Of a stretch of DNA of 64,000 nucleotides, positions 10,140 through 20,575 are shown piece after piece (position 1 is the stretch's first letter; every line of letters begins with the position of its first letter). Below the pieces are notes generated by a model that worked only from the letters and a program-made list of their open reading frames with translations, had not been told where the DNA came from and did not search any database. The translations under genes were made by a program, and so were the position numbers. This stretch comes from Flammulina velutipes. Taxonomy: Eukaryota > Basidiomycota > Agaricomycetes > Agaricales > Physalacriaceae. The stretch lies in contig CM022375.1 in the NCBI GenBank assembly GCA_011800155.1, positions 2,046,001 through 2,110,000 of the forward strand, given 5' to 3'.

Positions 10140-12416
10140 ATGAACCTCAAAGCGACTCCGCTACTAGTCCTCATTTTCGCAATTCGATCGATCGCTGCAG
10201 GACCGGTCTCTAGTGGCGAGTTAGATGTCATGCCCGGGAGAAAACGAGCGCATAAGCTCCCGAAATATCCATACAACCCCAATCGTACCTCTCGCGAGGG
10301 TCCCCAAGGACCTTTTTATTTTGAGCAACAGGTAGAGCATCTCATCTCAAATCCAGGGAACTATACGTTTAACCAACGATACTGGGTCAACGACAAATAT
10401 TTTATACGTGGTAAGTGTGCATAATTTCGTTGATTTATGCATCATCGTCCCTTTTCTTAGACTATGAAAGTCCTAATCCAATCTTCTTGTACATTTCGGA
10501 TCAGAAAGAAGACAGTGCGTTGTTGCTTACACTCGTCGCATAGTGTGGTGCTGAGGTTGCCTTTTTTGAAGCAAATAAGGAGCTGCTGCGTAAAGACAGC
10601 TCGATGTTTCTTCGTATGGCAGAGAGGAATTCTGGGATGCTGGTCATCCTCGAACACCGATACTTCGGGGAAAGTTATCCTGTCGATGGCAACCTCTCTG
10701 AAGAAAATATGCAGTACCTGACGACAGCTCAAGTCCTCCGCGATGTAGAAAGCTTTGCGGCAAACGGAATGGGTCATATGGATTTGAAGGCTAGGAGCGT
10801 TCCGACTCCTCGCTATCGTACTAAATCTGTTCCGTGGGTCCTGTTAGGTGCAGGATATACAGGTCCGTTGCTACGCGCCTCGGAGGAAGAAAGGGCTCAC
10901 ATCATCGATTTAGGTGGACTCGTGCACTGGGCAATGATGCCACAACGAAGGTATGGAAGATGCATTATATAACGACATATTAAACACAACGTCACGCAGT
11001 TCGGGCAATGTCTTTTGGGCTGGTTACTCGTCTTCCGGGATGGTTCAAGCAAAGGAGTATGTTTGTACGAATTTCGAGGCAGATACTGCGACTAATAGTT
11101 CCATTTTTCAGGGATCTCTGGGAATACTGGGACGAGACCTCGCGAATAATGCCGCCTGGCTGTGCGAAAGATGTTGCGGAGGTCGTGAAATACTTCGACG
11201 ATGTATATTATTCTGACTTGAAGGAAAAAGAATCAACAAAAAGGCTTGGAAAAGAGCTGGGATTAACGCAAATCAAATACGCGGATGACATGGCTAAGAT
11301 CTGTATGTTCTCGCTACATGATACTGACCTCTCAGGCTGATTACTTTGATAGTATCGCACACCATAGATTACGGGTCAGACCCTAAGAGAGTCGATACTT
11401 TCTGCGACGCACTCCGGAGCGATGAACATGGCAATATCCCGGAAAATGGGGAGGGAAGGGGACTCAGCTGGGCGTTGGAAGCATGGCGAATTTACAACGA
11501 GAAAAAGTATTCGAAGGACCCTGAGTGAGCAGTCCTACCACCCTTGACAATTGTATTTAACATACTCGTTACAGCTCGAAATGGTCCAGCCATGACATGA
11601 CGAAGTCGAAATACACTGATCTCAAACCGCGTGCCGTCTCTAGTCGTGTAACCCAGTGGTCGAGGTAAGTGGCGTTTGATTGGCTTATGATACACTCTGA
11701 CCGCAACACGATAGATGTAATGAGTTTGGTTGGTTTAAGGTCAGTGCCCCTCGAATTTGTACTTCGAAATCTGACCTCACTTACTGCTCGACAGGTTGCT
11801 CCTGATCCCAAAAAGGTCAACACAGTTGTCGTGTCACAGCTTTTGAATGTTAACCGCGAACGGGTGAGCCTACATGAAATAATTCCTACTTGAGTTCTGA
11901 TTGAACCATACGCGCAGGATATCTGCAAAAAAGTCTTCCCAAGAAGGTATAAGGGATCTAAATCCGCTCCGTCCACCGATGTGATCAACAAGTATGGTGG
12001 TCGTAGTAACACGCCGGCCACAAGAGTGTTCTACATGAATGGCGGCTGTAAGTACTCATGTTCTATTCCTGAACACGGCATTGAATCTCTCTCCCCTAGT
12101 GGATCCAAATCTCAGCCTAACGTTGGCTGATATCAAGGCTGACAATGTTGTAACTGTGAGAAATGCAACGAGTAATAATGATATCGACCTATCCAATGAA
12201 AATCCAGCCATAAAGGAGGTAGTAGACAAGGCAATCGAACGTATCGGAATTTGGCTGCATGAATGGTGGGAGGCCACGTCCCCACAGGATTCTGGCTCAG
12301 ATGATGAAGAGTTCAGCATTTTATCTGAGTCTGATTCTGGCTCTGAGGACGATGATGATGATTCTGGCTCTAAGGATTATGATGATAGACATGGTAGTGC
12401 ACAAGAAGATGATTAG
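10140..12416 (+). CDS. S28-family serine carboxypeptidase-like protein, copy B (Ser and probable His lost, acidic tail)
   Basis: This is a close paralog of copy A, with the same signal peptide type (MNLKATPLLVLIFAIRSIAAG) and intron positions. Family motifs are FNQRYWVND, VILEHRYFGESYP, VFWAGYSSSG and DLWEYWDETS. The serine motif reads GAGYTG (Gly codon 10853-10855). The C-terminal DPN aspartate is kept, but the segment that is AAHMGD in copy A reads RNATSNND here, so the histidine is also missing. The third intron at about 10515-10572 must be spliced to CAAATAAG to keep the frame. After the family domain comes a new tail of about 40 residues made mostly of Asp, Ser, Glu and Gly (12290-12413). 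It is probably a secreted pseudoenzyme; its role is unknown. Confidence 0.82.
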
Positions 12417-13023
12417 ATAAGTAATAGTCTGTTCTATCTCTCTTTGGTGTAGGCAAGGCTAGTACCTGTACCCCAGGGAACAAAACATGCTTGTGTTTCC
12501 ATCCCCGCTATTTCGATATACTCAGCTGTTCGTCGGGACTCGGACTCGGAGGTTGTATGGCCCAGATACTAGTGATATATCACACCCGACTAGAGTTGGT
12601 GATCTTGATTGTCCGGGACGTCTCTACCACAGTCAGCTCGCGCTCTGTTTCTTTACAATACGAACTGATAGGTTCTGTTCATGTTCAGTTGTCCATTTGA
12701 TTCCCTTTTCTGCAGGCGCCTACAAACGTTTCAGGTGGGCAAAACAATTCCGGATGTCATGCTGTGTCCTGACTCCTGGATTGTACGCCACACTCGCCTT
12801 CACGATGGCCAGTCCAACGCAGTTTTAGACTATTTCTCATACACTCTCGCAGACACACAACTACCGCTCGTATTCCTATCCAATGCTCTGACTTTCACTA
12901 TATAACATCGGCAACGTTCATACCTTGGTGCCAGAAAACGACATGAATCATTCTCTACACTGTACATTGCTTATGGTGATACATGTTAATCCATCTTCCT
13001 CCTTGTTTTCTTCTAGAGGGGTG
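12417..13023. other. Intergenic region without a recognised gene
   Basis: Lies between the 3' ends of S28 copy B and the small secreted gene, which converge. Short ORFs at 12487-12828 overlap in several frames and none has a recognisable motif. Confidence 0.4.
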
Positions 13024-13212
13024 CTAAAATCGACGGTGAGTCACCTCCGCCAAAGGGGAGAGAGTCGACTTGCTGAAGTCGTCCCATTCCAAGGCGCGAG
13101 GAATTCTGGGTCCCAGGCCCAAATTAGGCCTTCGAGCGCTGAAGACGACGGGTGATGAGAATGCGACTCCGAGTGAGGCTAGACAGAGTAGGAGGATGGT
13201 TTGACTGTTCAT
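13024..13212 (-). CDS. Small secreted protein, 62 residues
   Basis: A single-exon ORF starts MNSQTILLLCLASLGVAFSS, a clear signal peptide with a likely cut after about residue 18-20. The mature part is about 43 residues, rich in Arg, Pro and Leu, without cysteines. A TATA box (minus strand GTATATATAG at 13271-13280) lies about 60 bp upstream, which supports a real gene. The last codons could instead be the start of an intron (AG|GTGACT), so the true C-terminus may lie further left. It resembles the many short secreted proteins of mushrooms. No family was recognised. Confidence 0.5.
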   Translation of the reverse strand: MNSQTILLLCLASLGVAFSSPVVFSARRPNLGLGPRIPRALEWDDFSKSTLSPLAEVTHRRF

Positions 13213-13270
13213 GGTTATTGATATGGTGGCGTTGACTGAGGGCGATTGAGGAATTTATCAACGCATCCCC

Positions 13271-13280
13271 CTATATATAC
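13271..13280 (-). promoter_or_regulatory. TATA box of the small secreted gene
   Basis: On the minus strand GTATATATAG, about 60 bp before the ATG at 13212. Confidence 0.5.
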
Positions 13281-13300
13281 ATGGGAGCGAAAAAGAAAAC

Positions 13301-13795
13301 GTCGGATAGAGGAGCTGAGGGAAAGCATCCGTTGGAGCTCTGGTGAAACTAGAGGCATGGCAAGCAGTCAGATGTTGAGACCTCCATCCTTCATGTATTT
13401 CTGTCAGTTTTCCGACATATTAGAACAAGGTGCCGATGAACGATCGAGCTAAGAGTAAAGGAATCTGGCTAGCAGAAGATCGGAATTGACGAAGAAATGT
13501 GCCACATTCTAGGAGATTGCAGCCTAGGTAGTACTCGCCGAAAGGTTGACAAGTGATTGTGCAGTGAGCAGCCTAAGATTGACTTATGAGTCTAATTCCA
13601 GAATGAACGAGAAATTCCAGCAAACATATCAGACGAGTCAAGTGTGGAAAACATTGCATTTAGCTTGTCGTTCAGATGTCGGCAGTGCCAGAGGAAAAAA
13701 AGCGCGCACGTTTGTTATCGTCGCCGTCGTGATGAACGTTGACGAAAGGGTCTCCGGCGTCGTGCGGCGTTTCCCACGGTGCTTGACGTCACACC
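13301..13795. repeat. MAF1 upstream region, shared with 23597-24063 and 36260-36726
   Basis: From GTCGGATAGAGGAGCTG onward this stretch aligns with the sequence before both MAF1 pseudogenes, with scattered substitutions and short indels. It is clearly older and more diverged than the 12,663-bp tandem copies, which are nearly identical to each other. It should include the promoter of the intact MAF1. Confidence 0.75.
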
Positions 13796-14716
13796 ATGAA
13801 GTACATCGAACAGCCCGCACTGGCGCAGCTCGCCCAGTCGCTCGCCTACAACGGTCCAGAATGCTCAGTGCACACGAGAATAGAGGCGTACAGCTGCAAG
13901 AACATCAAGCGCGACAAGAAGCTATTCAGATCTCTCGAGAACGCCTACAAAGACGAAGCAGCGCACTCACCTCCTTTACCATCATGGCTCGCCGTTGAGG
14001 ACGTCGACCAGACACCGTTCGGGTCATTCGACAAGCATTCCTCGCGCAAGACGCTCTACCTGCTCATCGCCACGCTCAACATCGCCTTTCCGGACCACGA
14101 CTTTAGCGATGTCCGTCCGGGGCATTTCGCCAAAGAGCAGAACGGCGCCAACGTGCTTAACGCACTCAGCTCGACGCTCAGCGGTGGCTTACGCGCGCCT
14201 GGCACGTACTCTTCATACCCGTCTGTCTTTCCGGACTTCTTCCCAAAGGCTCAGCCGACATCGTCGTCGCCGAGCGTATCCTCCAGCCCCTATGCGCCCC
14301 CGGCCATGATGAGCGGCACACATCCCACTATATATCGCCTCCTCGACGAAGTCATCACCCTCGCCGACTGCGAGGTCTTCTCGTATACGCCGAACGTCTA
14401 CTCGGACCCCCATGCGTCGGACGACGATGACAGCGATGGCGCGGACAGCGACGACGACGATCTGCCCGTGTTTGAATTTGACGAAGATTATGTTGAGGAT
14501 GAGGACGACAGAGTGGTGAAGAGTAGGCCGGGCTCGCTGTTGTGGTCCTCGCACTGGTTCTTCCTCAACCGGAAGCAGAAACGAATACTGTATATCACTG
14601 TGTGGGCCAGGACGAAGGCTTGGGTGCCCATGGAGGAGGCGCCCAATGAACGTTTTGTCGGTTGGGAGGGCGCTACAGGCGCTGGAGCTCGAGCAATGGG
14701 TATCGCAGTGAATTAG
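13796..14716 (+). CDS. maf1: MAF1, repressor of RNA polymerase III, intact copy
   Basis: MAF1 binds RNA polymerase III and Brf1 and shuts down tRNA and 5S synthesis under stress. It is controlled by TOR/PKA phosphorylation and nuclear import. This uninterrupted 306-residue ORF has all three conserved boxes: box A near the start (RIEAYSCKNIKRDKKLFRSL, residues about 29-48) and TLNIAFPDHDFSDV; box B, ADCEVFSYTPNVYSDP; and box C, SSHWFFLNRKQKRILYI. Between A and B is a Ser/Pro-rich linker, where phosphorylation sites usually lie, and between B and C an acidic Asp-rich loop. The start codon is the one directly before YIEQ, as in other MAF1 proteins. No intron is needed. Two further copies at 24064 and 36727 are broken, so this is likely the only functional copy in the window. 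Confidence 0.93.
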   Translation: MKYIEQPALAQLAQSLAYNGPECSVHTRIEAYSCKNIKRDKKLFRSLENAYKDEAAHSPPLPSWLAVEDVDQTPFGSFDKHSSRKTLYLLIATLNIAFPDHDFSDVRPGHFAKEQNGANVLNALSSTLSGGLRAPGTYSSYPSVFPDFFPKAQPTSSSPSVSSSPYAPPAMMSGTHPTIYRLLDEVITLADCEVFSYTPNVYSDPHASDDDDSDGADSDDDDLPVFEFDEDYVEDEDDRVVKSRPGSLLWSSHWFFLNRKQKRILYITVWARTKAWVPMEEAPNERFVGWEGATGAGARAMGIAVN

Positions 14717-14808
14717 TCTGGGTGTGTTCTCCATGTCGTATTCCTCAAGTTGTCCTGATTGTTGTCTAGACTTGACGCGAGAACGGACGACATATTGTAC
14801 GCACCTTT

Positions 14809-15168
14809 CTATTTATCCCCTTGTTGTTGTACATTAGCATCGCTATCCCAGTTTTTTTCGTATTCAGGTCGTCCGTGGTGAGAACAAAAATTGTCGATCA
14901 TCGATGCCGGAGATGAACACGATACATCCATGTGCTCCGAGCGAAATGGATCTTCCGAACGAGGAAGATGCTCATGGGACAAAGCAAAGAATCCCTCGTT
15001 CTCCGAGTCACTTTGAAATCCGTGCTTTGACTCGACATCCGAGTCATGGATGATCAGACCATTGTCTCCAACGTTATACGGTAACTCCCTCAGCATTCTT
15101 CCATCTTGTTGACTGGTGACTAGACTGATGAGAGCAACCTTTTGGGTCTCGGTTGCTGTGTGGCGCAT
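14809..15168 (-). CDS. Hypothetical 119-residue ORF downstream of MAF1
   Basis: This is a hydrophilic, acidic ORF with no known motif (starts MRHTATETQKVALISLV). It recurs at 27472-27831 and, diverged, at 40135-40491. In the diverged copy the frame stays open despite several amino-acid changes and a new start, a weak hint of coding. It converges with MAF1 and follows the S28 C-terminal exon on the same strand, so it may instead be 3'-untranslated sequence of the S28 gene. Confidence 0.3.
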   Translation of the reverse strand: MRHTATETQKVALISLVTSQQDGRMLRELPYNVGDNGLIIHDSDVESKHGFQSDSENEGFFALSHEHLPRSEDPFRSEHMDVSCSSPASMIDNFCSHHGRPEYEKNWDSDANVQQQGDK

Positions 15169-15237
15169 AAAACATCTTCACCAAAAATACAAGTTATTTG
15201 CTACTTGTCGTTCTAAATGTGGCAACACGACTCTCTA

Positions 15238-15441
15238 TCAGTTCATTCGATGAGCCCCGATTTTCTCATCTTCCCACCACTTCTCCACCCGACTTGCAAT
15301 GAACGTCTGTGCAACTTCATGAGCCTTTCCCAAGCTGCGTCCTTCCTCTTCAGGCACAAGATCACTGGTGTCCCCGATTTGCCTCCCTTCAAGTCCCGTC
15401 GTAGCCAATATACTTATCTCATAAACTGTATCGACGGCTGT
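15238..15441 (-). pseudogene. S28 gene remnant: last exon only
   Basis: The minus-strand frame VDTVYEISILA..DLVPEEEGRSLGKAHEVAQ..SRVEKWWEDEKIGAHRMN matches the last exon of the intact S28 copy C (40573-40790), with substitutions and a short internal deletion that removes the GHHQSD histidine segment. No other S28 exons follow upstream; the sequence passes into the intron-dense tract. It is a truncated duplicate that marks the ancestral MAF1/S28 junction. Confidence 0.75.
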
Positions 15442-15659
15442 CAAACTTCCCAGACTCCAAGTTCCTTATTTGTCGAAATTCCCACCATTTTTCGAAGTAT
15501 GCGTTTTCATGGACTCTTCATTCTTTGTAGAGCGACACGCAGCCACCCGTAGGTGACCGCGCGCCGCTCAAGGTTCTATTTACAACTACGCCACACTTCT
15601 CGGTGTGGTTTTACTGAGTCCGCAACTCCAATTCTCAAGTCCAGCTGTTACGAGTCGTT

Positions 15660-16990
15660 AGCAATTTTGCCAGTCAGTGAATAACATACCTTTTCAAAGG
15701 TTCCTTGTGTTGGGATTCAGAATCCGTTAGGTCAAAAGCTGGAAATACTGTCAGCAACAAACAGACGGAAACTTGCAAAAGGGCTTACCTGCCTATATTG
15801 CATCGGCTAAGATTTCCGCTGTTTGGGATCCAAAATCCAAGTTTTGACTGATTCCGCGCACTACCAATATCAGGACAGAAACTCACGAGAAGACATACCT
15901 CACAAACTTGAAAGCTTGCCTTGCCGCAAAATCAGTCAACGGGCTTGCGCGTGCTCGTTCTTTGACGTGTGAATGTATCAAATCTAGGACAAAGGCTACA
16001 ATTAGGAATGAATAGGACATACAAGACAATGAACTTACCTGAGAACGAGCCGATAGACTACCTAAGAAGCCAGTCCGACTGACGGCTTTATAGCAAAGTC
16101 GACGCTAGAGACAAGTATAAGGTTAGAAACAAACAAAACTCGCCAGACTGTGAATGGGCTCACCTGAGAAACTGTACAATAGACGAAGGCTCGGAGGCGC
16201 CGCGGACATATCAAATGAGGATGAGCTCTAAGAAATCATAAGGAAAGATGAAAATGAACTGCTCGTTGAAGGAGCACTTACCAAACATCCTTCAGCATCG
16301 ACCTTGAGTGAGCCACATGACGGCTGTTCAGCAGACTTGCCAACTTGAAGGAGCCAGTCCGACTGACGGCCTCATAACAAAGTCGACTAAAGGAGAGTAC
16401 CGCGTGAGGAATGAGCATAACTGACGAGACCATGAACGGCTCACCTGATACAATACATAAGCCTAAGGAGGCGTCACAGACATGTCGAATGACGACGAGT
16501 GCGTCTAAGAAGTAATGAATAAGGTTTGTAACAAGGGGCTTATTGAAGGAGAGCTTACCTAGGTGGGACGCAAATGAGATGGCCGTGAACAGGCCAAGAC
16601 AAAGTACACGAGAAGAGTCGCGTCTAGAAGGATACAACGTTAGCACAACTGAAATGTGTACTGAAGAATGAGGACTTACCTCCCACAGTCCGCGCGAGTG
16701 ACAAGCACTCTTTACCAAGGACCGTAGCCGCGACGTATGGCAAGTTCAGAGACGCTGTGGTAAACGTCAGCGTTGCTGAATACCAACCAAGGGAAGGGCT
16801 TACCATTGTCGTCGGCGCAAAGGAGAGAGGCGCCAGTTGGCGAAAATAGGCGTACTGTACCCTCGACGTACGGGCAGCTTGGACACACTATGGAAGACGT
16901 TAGCGATACTGGGATACCAACCAACGAGAGGGCTTACCATTGTCGTCGACGCGAAAGACAAGCGCTCAAGTTGGCGAAAATAGACGTCTC
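15660..16990 (-). other. Intron-dense tract, minus strand: eleven regular splice donors, no long ORF
   Basis: On the minus strand, strong donors (GGTAAG, GGTGAG or GGTATG after AG/TG) occur near 16934, 16800, 16678, 16559, 16444, 16281, 16164, 16039, 15896, 15789 and 15692. Most are matched by CTAAC/CTGAC branch sites and (C/T)AG acceptors 45-60 bp later. The predicted exons are only 45-110 bp. Some modules are tandem copies: the exon plus intron ending at 16934 repeats at 16800, and exons near 16500/16390 repeat near 16230/16120. I could not find one frame running through all exons. A piece at 16278-16718 stays open through its introns and is hydrophobic. It may be a decaying membrane-protein gene or a spliced non-coding RNA. 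Confidence 0.55.
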
Positions 16991-17158
16991 GTACCACCCA
17001 CCATTTTGGGAAGGTGGTGGTAGGAGAAAGAGAGACGGATGCCCAGACAACGGTGCGGCGTACTTGCAGGGATGAGAGACGGAGAACAGGAGGAACAATA
17101 ACATAATACAGTTTTTTATATTCGCGTTCCCACGGTTACAGCCTTCGTCTCGACCACC

Positions 17159-18742
17159 ATGGACGCCGTTCCCGTACGTCGTTTGGTTACGCGTCTCCTC
17201 ACGCTGACTGTTTTGCAATAGACCTTGACGCAAAATGCGTCCAAAGAAGACAATCTCCCCTCCGACGCCAAGTAGCCAAGTTCGTTCAAACTTGAACTAG
17301 AAGGTGAGCATCTTTTCAAACGGCCTTCACATACCTTTGACCTTGTTTAGACGCGAGATGCAATTAGCTTGCCTGGTACCAGGGAAATGTGTCGCTTGCC
17401 GCGGGCTTCACACTCGGCAGGCTGGTGAGCAAACTTGCGCCACATTTGTGCCATTTTCATATTCTCTTTCAGACGTGTTCGCGTCAACATTGAGGTGCGC
17501 GGAACTGCTGTGCTCATATTTGTTGCTAACATTGGATAGCGTCTCGAATGTATGGATCAACGAGCGGCGTTCGGACGAGACGCCAAAGGTACGTCTACTA
17601 AATCTTTCGTTTCTGACGAATTTGACGCCTTCATAGATATATTTTGCTCTAAGCCTTCCCACTGTTCACAAGTATGGTAAGTCCCGGCATTCACTTTGCT
17701 CATTTCTCACTCACAAGAATTCAAGGTCTCGATGAGCCCGGGAACCAACACCTTGCGTTTCGCCCCGTTACGAATGGCTAGATGTCGGTAAGGATGCCCA
17801 TTCAAACCAGGTGTGCCGAAACACTAACTTTCGCCATTCAAGTACGTGGAAGGGGTTGACTCACGCGCAAGGTGTGTATATCCAACTCCACTTCAACACT
17901 TGAATTGACCATTCGTCTTACAGCTATGGCGCGCCGTCCAAGGTCCTTGTATGTGGGACATTTATTGTGGCTTCTAGTCTCTCCCACTAAATGTTCGGTG
18001 CGGTTCGAAGTGCGTCTCTGCAGGGATTCCAATGCCGAGCGTACCAAGACGCTAACGAACCTGTTCAGTGACAGTGGTTCGTCGAACAACACTCACAGAC
18101 ACATGGGAGGTACATAGCTTCTCTTCCACGGCGACACCCTTCCTGACGATTTTCAGGTCCGTAATTACCAGTCCAGATCTCCCATTACCGAACGTTCGGA
18201 ATCAAAGGCCCAGAGTTTCGGTCAAAAGTTCGACATCATCAACGAGCGTAGCAAGACGCTATGTCGCCGCCACCCCAATTTAAACCATTATGGCCCATCG
18301 AGGGACGGAGCGTTGGATTCCTGCGAACGCAAGGTGTGTATACCATACTTAATCCCATGATACTTGAATTGACGAACCCCGTTTCTGAAAGGAACCCCAT
18401 CGCCACATCAACAAGCTTGCTCCCTGGACTGCCTGCTCGCGCAACGTCTCCCATTCTCCCGTGCGGAACACTCTCCTTGATCAGGGTCCCACAGGTCTCG
18501 TTCCGTTGGGAACGTACTTCCGTTCGTTTCGCATTTCCGAGGCCGCCACATCAACATCCTTATTCCCTGCTCGCGCGGCGTCTTCAAATTCCCCTGCGCG
18601 AAACACTCACCAAGATCAGGGTCCCAACGGTCTCGTTCCTTTGGGTATGTATTTCCATCGAATTCGTATTTCCATGCTAACGTCCGTTCCATCAGCCTGT
18701 GTTAATTTTGGGGGAGAAGTAGAATACTCGTATTTAGCGTAG
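17159..18742 (+). CDS. Putative intron-dense gene of unknown function (first tract copy)
   Basis: Starting at the ATG in ACCACCATGG, exons of 20-200 bp alternate with introns of about 50 bp that have good GT..AG ends and branch sites. They read in frame through at least the first eight exons (MDAVP / TLTQNASKEDN.. / REMQLACLVPGKCVACRG.. / VFASTL / SNVWINERRSDETPK / IYFALSLPTVHKY ..). The CxxC in VACRG is the only motif noted. The end is probably the ORF at 18461-18742. That ORF contains an in-frame internal duplication (SPVRNTLLDQGPTGLVPLG and SPARNTHQDQGPNGLVPLG) and stops with EVEYSYLA. Joins in the middle are uncertain. It may be a real orphan gene or a recent pseudogene. It starts head-to-head with the minus-strand tract. 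Confidence 0.35.
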
Positions 18743-20240
18743 ACGACATGTTGTATGTAGAATATAAGAGAAATATCACTCTGCATTTGCGATGCCACTC
18801 ACACCCCTCTTTGATGCCGCGGTCTCAACGACGAGCTTAAGGGTTCTGTGTGCCAATGGCGGGGAGCACTCAGAATCGTGTTAGAATGGCTTGAATCGTG
18901 TTGAAATACATGTCAAACATGTTAATTAGAACATATAATACTCCCAATAAAGTGTATATTGAAGAAACAGCTCGATGTCGGGAATCCCAATCTCATATCC
19001 CCAGAAACGCCACATCCAATGTGCCGTTCAAGGTCCCCGTCCCATCGCGCCAAGTATCTTCCATAACTCCTTCGACCCTATTTGATCGTTGCGCCATGTC
19101 AGAACATCCGCGATATTGCGGTAGACTGGACATCCCATCCAGACGCAAATCTGTCCTCACCTGAAAATGTGCAAAATTCAACGTTGCTATCCAGGTCTAT
19201 AAGCGCCCGGATATCATAGCTATACACTAAAAACCTTGATTACAAGTTGATTCGGAGCAAAATCAACTGACGACGGCTGCCAATCTCAGCCCCAGTGCGC
19301 ATTTCGCTCGGAGTGGTCTCCCTAGACCGCTGGTTAATTGGAATCACTCTAGTTCCGCCTGGATATCAATTTTACATACAAGGAGACAAATACCCGGTGG
19401 GTTCCGGGACGCGATATGTCCTACAACGCGTCAACTCCAAGTTGACGAGGACTGGACCCTGTTTATCAGGAATCTTATCGCATCAACGGCGTGGCAATGA
19501 CGCATCTGCGCTGCTATCTCTCTCGCTTTCATCGTCTTTGCCACTCTTTTGCTCTGCACTCATTGGGACCCTTCAGGGACACGTATCTTGGTCTTATGTC
19601 TACTTGGATCGTCTTTTACTGTCTTTTCTGGGTCTTTTAAACATTGTTGTCTACTCTGGCTGAATTGCACTGAATGCGCTCGTTACACTTTGGCTACGAA
19701 CCTCTGTCACTATGGCGAGACCGACATGCGGATCAGCTGACGACACCGTGTACCTCTTGGATTTGGACATTTATGAGAGAAGCTTGGAAGGACGAGGTAT
19801 GCCGTTTACTGAATTGCATATCCAGGCCAACGCAATCTTCGTCCGTTCAAGCGGTCGCTAGCGCAGCTGTACCCTGACAGGGTCTAGACGAATCATCAGG
19901 GTGATTATGTGTTACGAGCACTGGGCCCGCTGGAACGGTGGAAGCTAGAACGAACGGATGAGGAGGAGAGGTGCTAGAAAACGTTGACTTGAGCGCTACG
20001 TTGCGCACGGATAACTTTGTATACATGAATGTATGTCCTCTCCCATCCCAACGTTAACCCGACCTGACCAAAGACTGCCAGCTTTGTGTCGGAAATACGA
20101 ATTCAGCTCATTTGGATCTGGCCGAAATTCCAGATCTCCGCCTGTTGAAAACGTTCTGGGCAGTCGATCACTCACACGGAAGACTCCTTGAAACGATTGA
20201 TGAGCGGAATAAACGGGTTTGTGTCCGCCGTGAGTTTGGG
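18743..20240. other. Tract without a recognised gene
   Basis: Short ORFs only. 19295-19663 (+, 122 aa) carries a hydrophobic stretch (LPLFCSALIGTL..) that could be a membrane segment of a decayed gene. No family recognised. Confidence 0.3.
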
Positions 20241-20250
20241 TATAAAAGGT
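20241..20250 (+). promoter_or_regulatory. TATA box with pyrimidine-rich leader
   Basis: TATAAAAGGT is followed by a CTCCTCCTCCTC run (20296-20310), a T/C-rich leader and an ATG at 20356 in a good context (CAACAATG). This is the layout of a strongly expressed fungal RNA polymerase II promoter. The same box is at 32904-32913 in unit II. Confidence 0.55.
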
Positions 20251-20355
20251 GGAGGGATTTGGAGGAGGAGGTCATCAGCTCAACTGAGCAGTTCTCTCCT
20301 CCTCCTCCTCTTACACTTTTTCTACTGCACTTTTCCTCTCTCATACTCCTCAACA

Positions 20356-20575
20356 ATGCTCCAGTGTCCCGACGGTCATCCCGACGCACTGAACAACTCG
20401 CGTCACGATGTGTCGTAAGTGCGTGACATATGGCTTGCCTCTCACCACCACCTTCAACGTCGACCTTGTTTACCAGGATACGGGAAACCACGAGATGGAT
20501 TATGAATGGTACGTTTCTATTCCTATTGTCCATACACTATTTTTCGAACTGATTTTTCCAGCACGATAGTCTAAC
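20356..20575 (+). CDS. Possible short spliced gene behind the TATA promoter
   Basis: The ATG at 20356 opens MLQCPDGHPDALNNSRHDVS, followed by a donor GTAAGT (20414), acceptor at about 20476, a short exon, donor GTACGT (20509) and acceptor at about 20562. One splicing gives a peptide of about 32 residues; other joins would extend it. No family is recognised. The promoter is the better evidence; the protein is doubtful. Confidence 0.25.

Noticed and set aside
10515..10572. In-frame TAG in S28 copy B after GCGTTGTTG.., suggesting a broken gene.
   Set aside because: The stop lies in an intron that ends TTTGAAG before CAAATAAG; splicing gives a continuous frame matching copy A.
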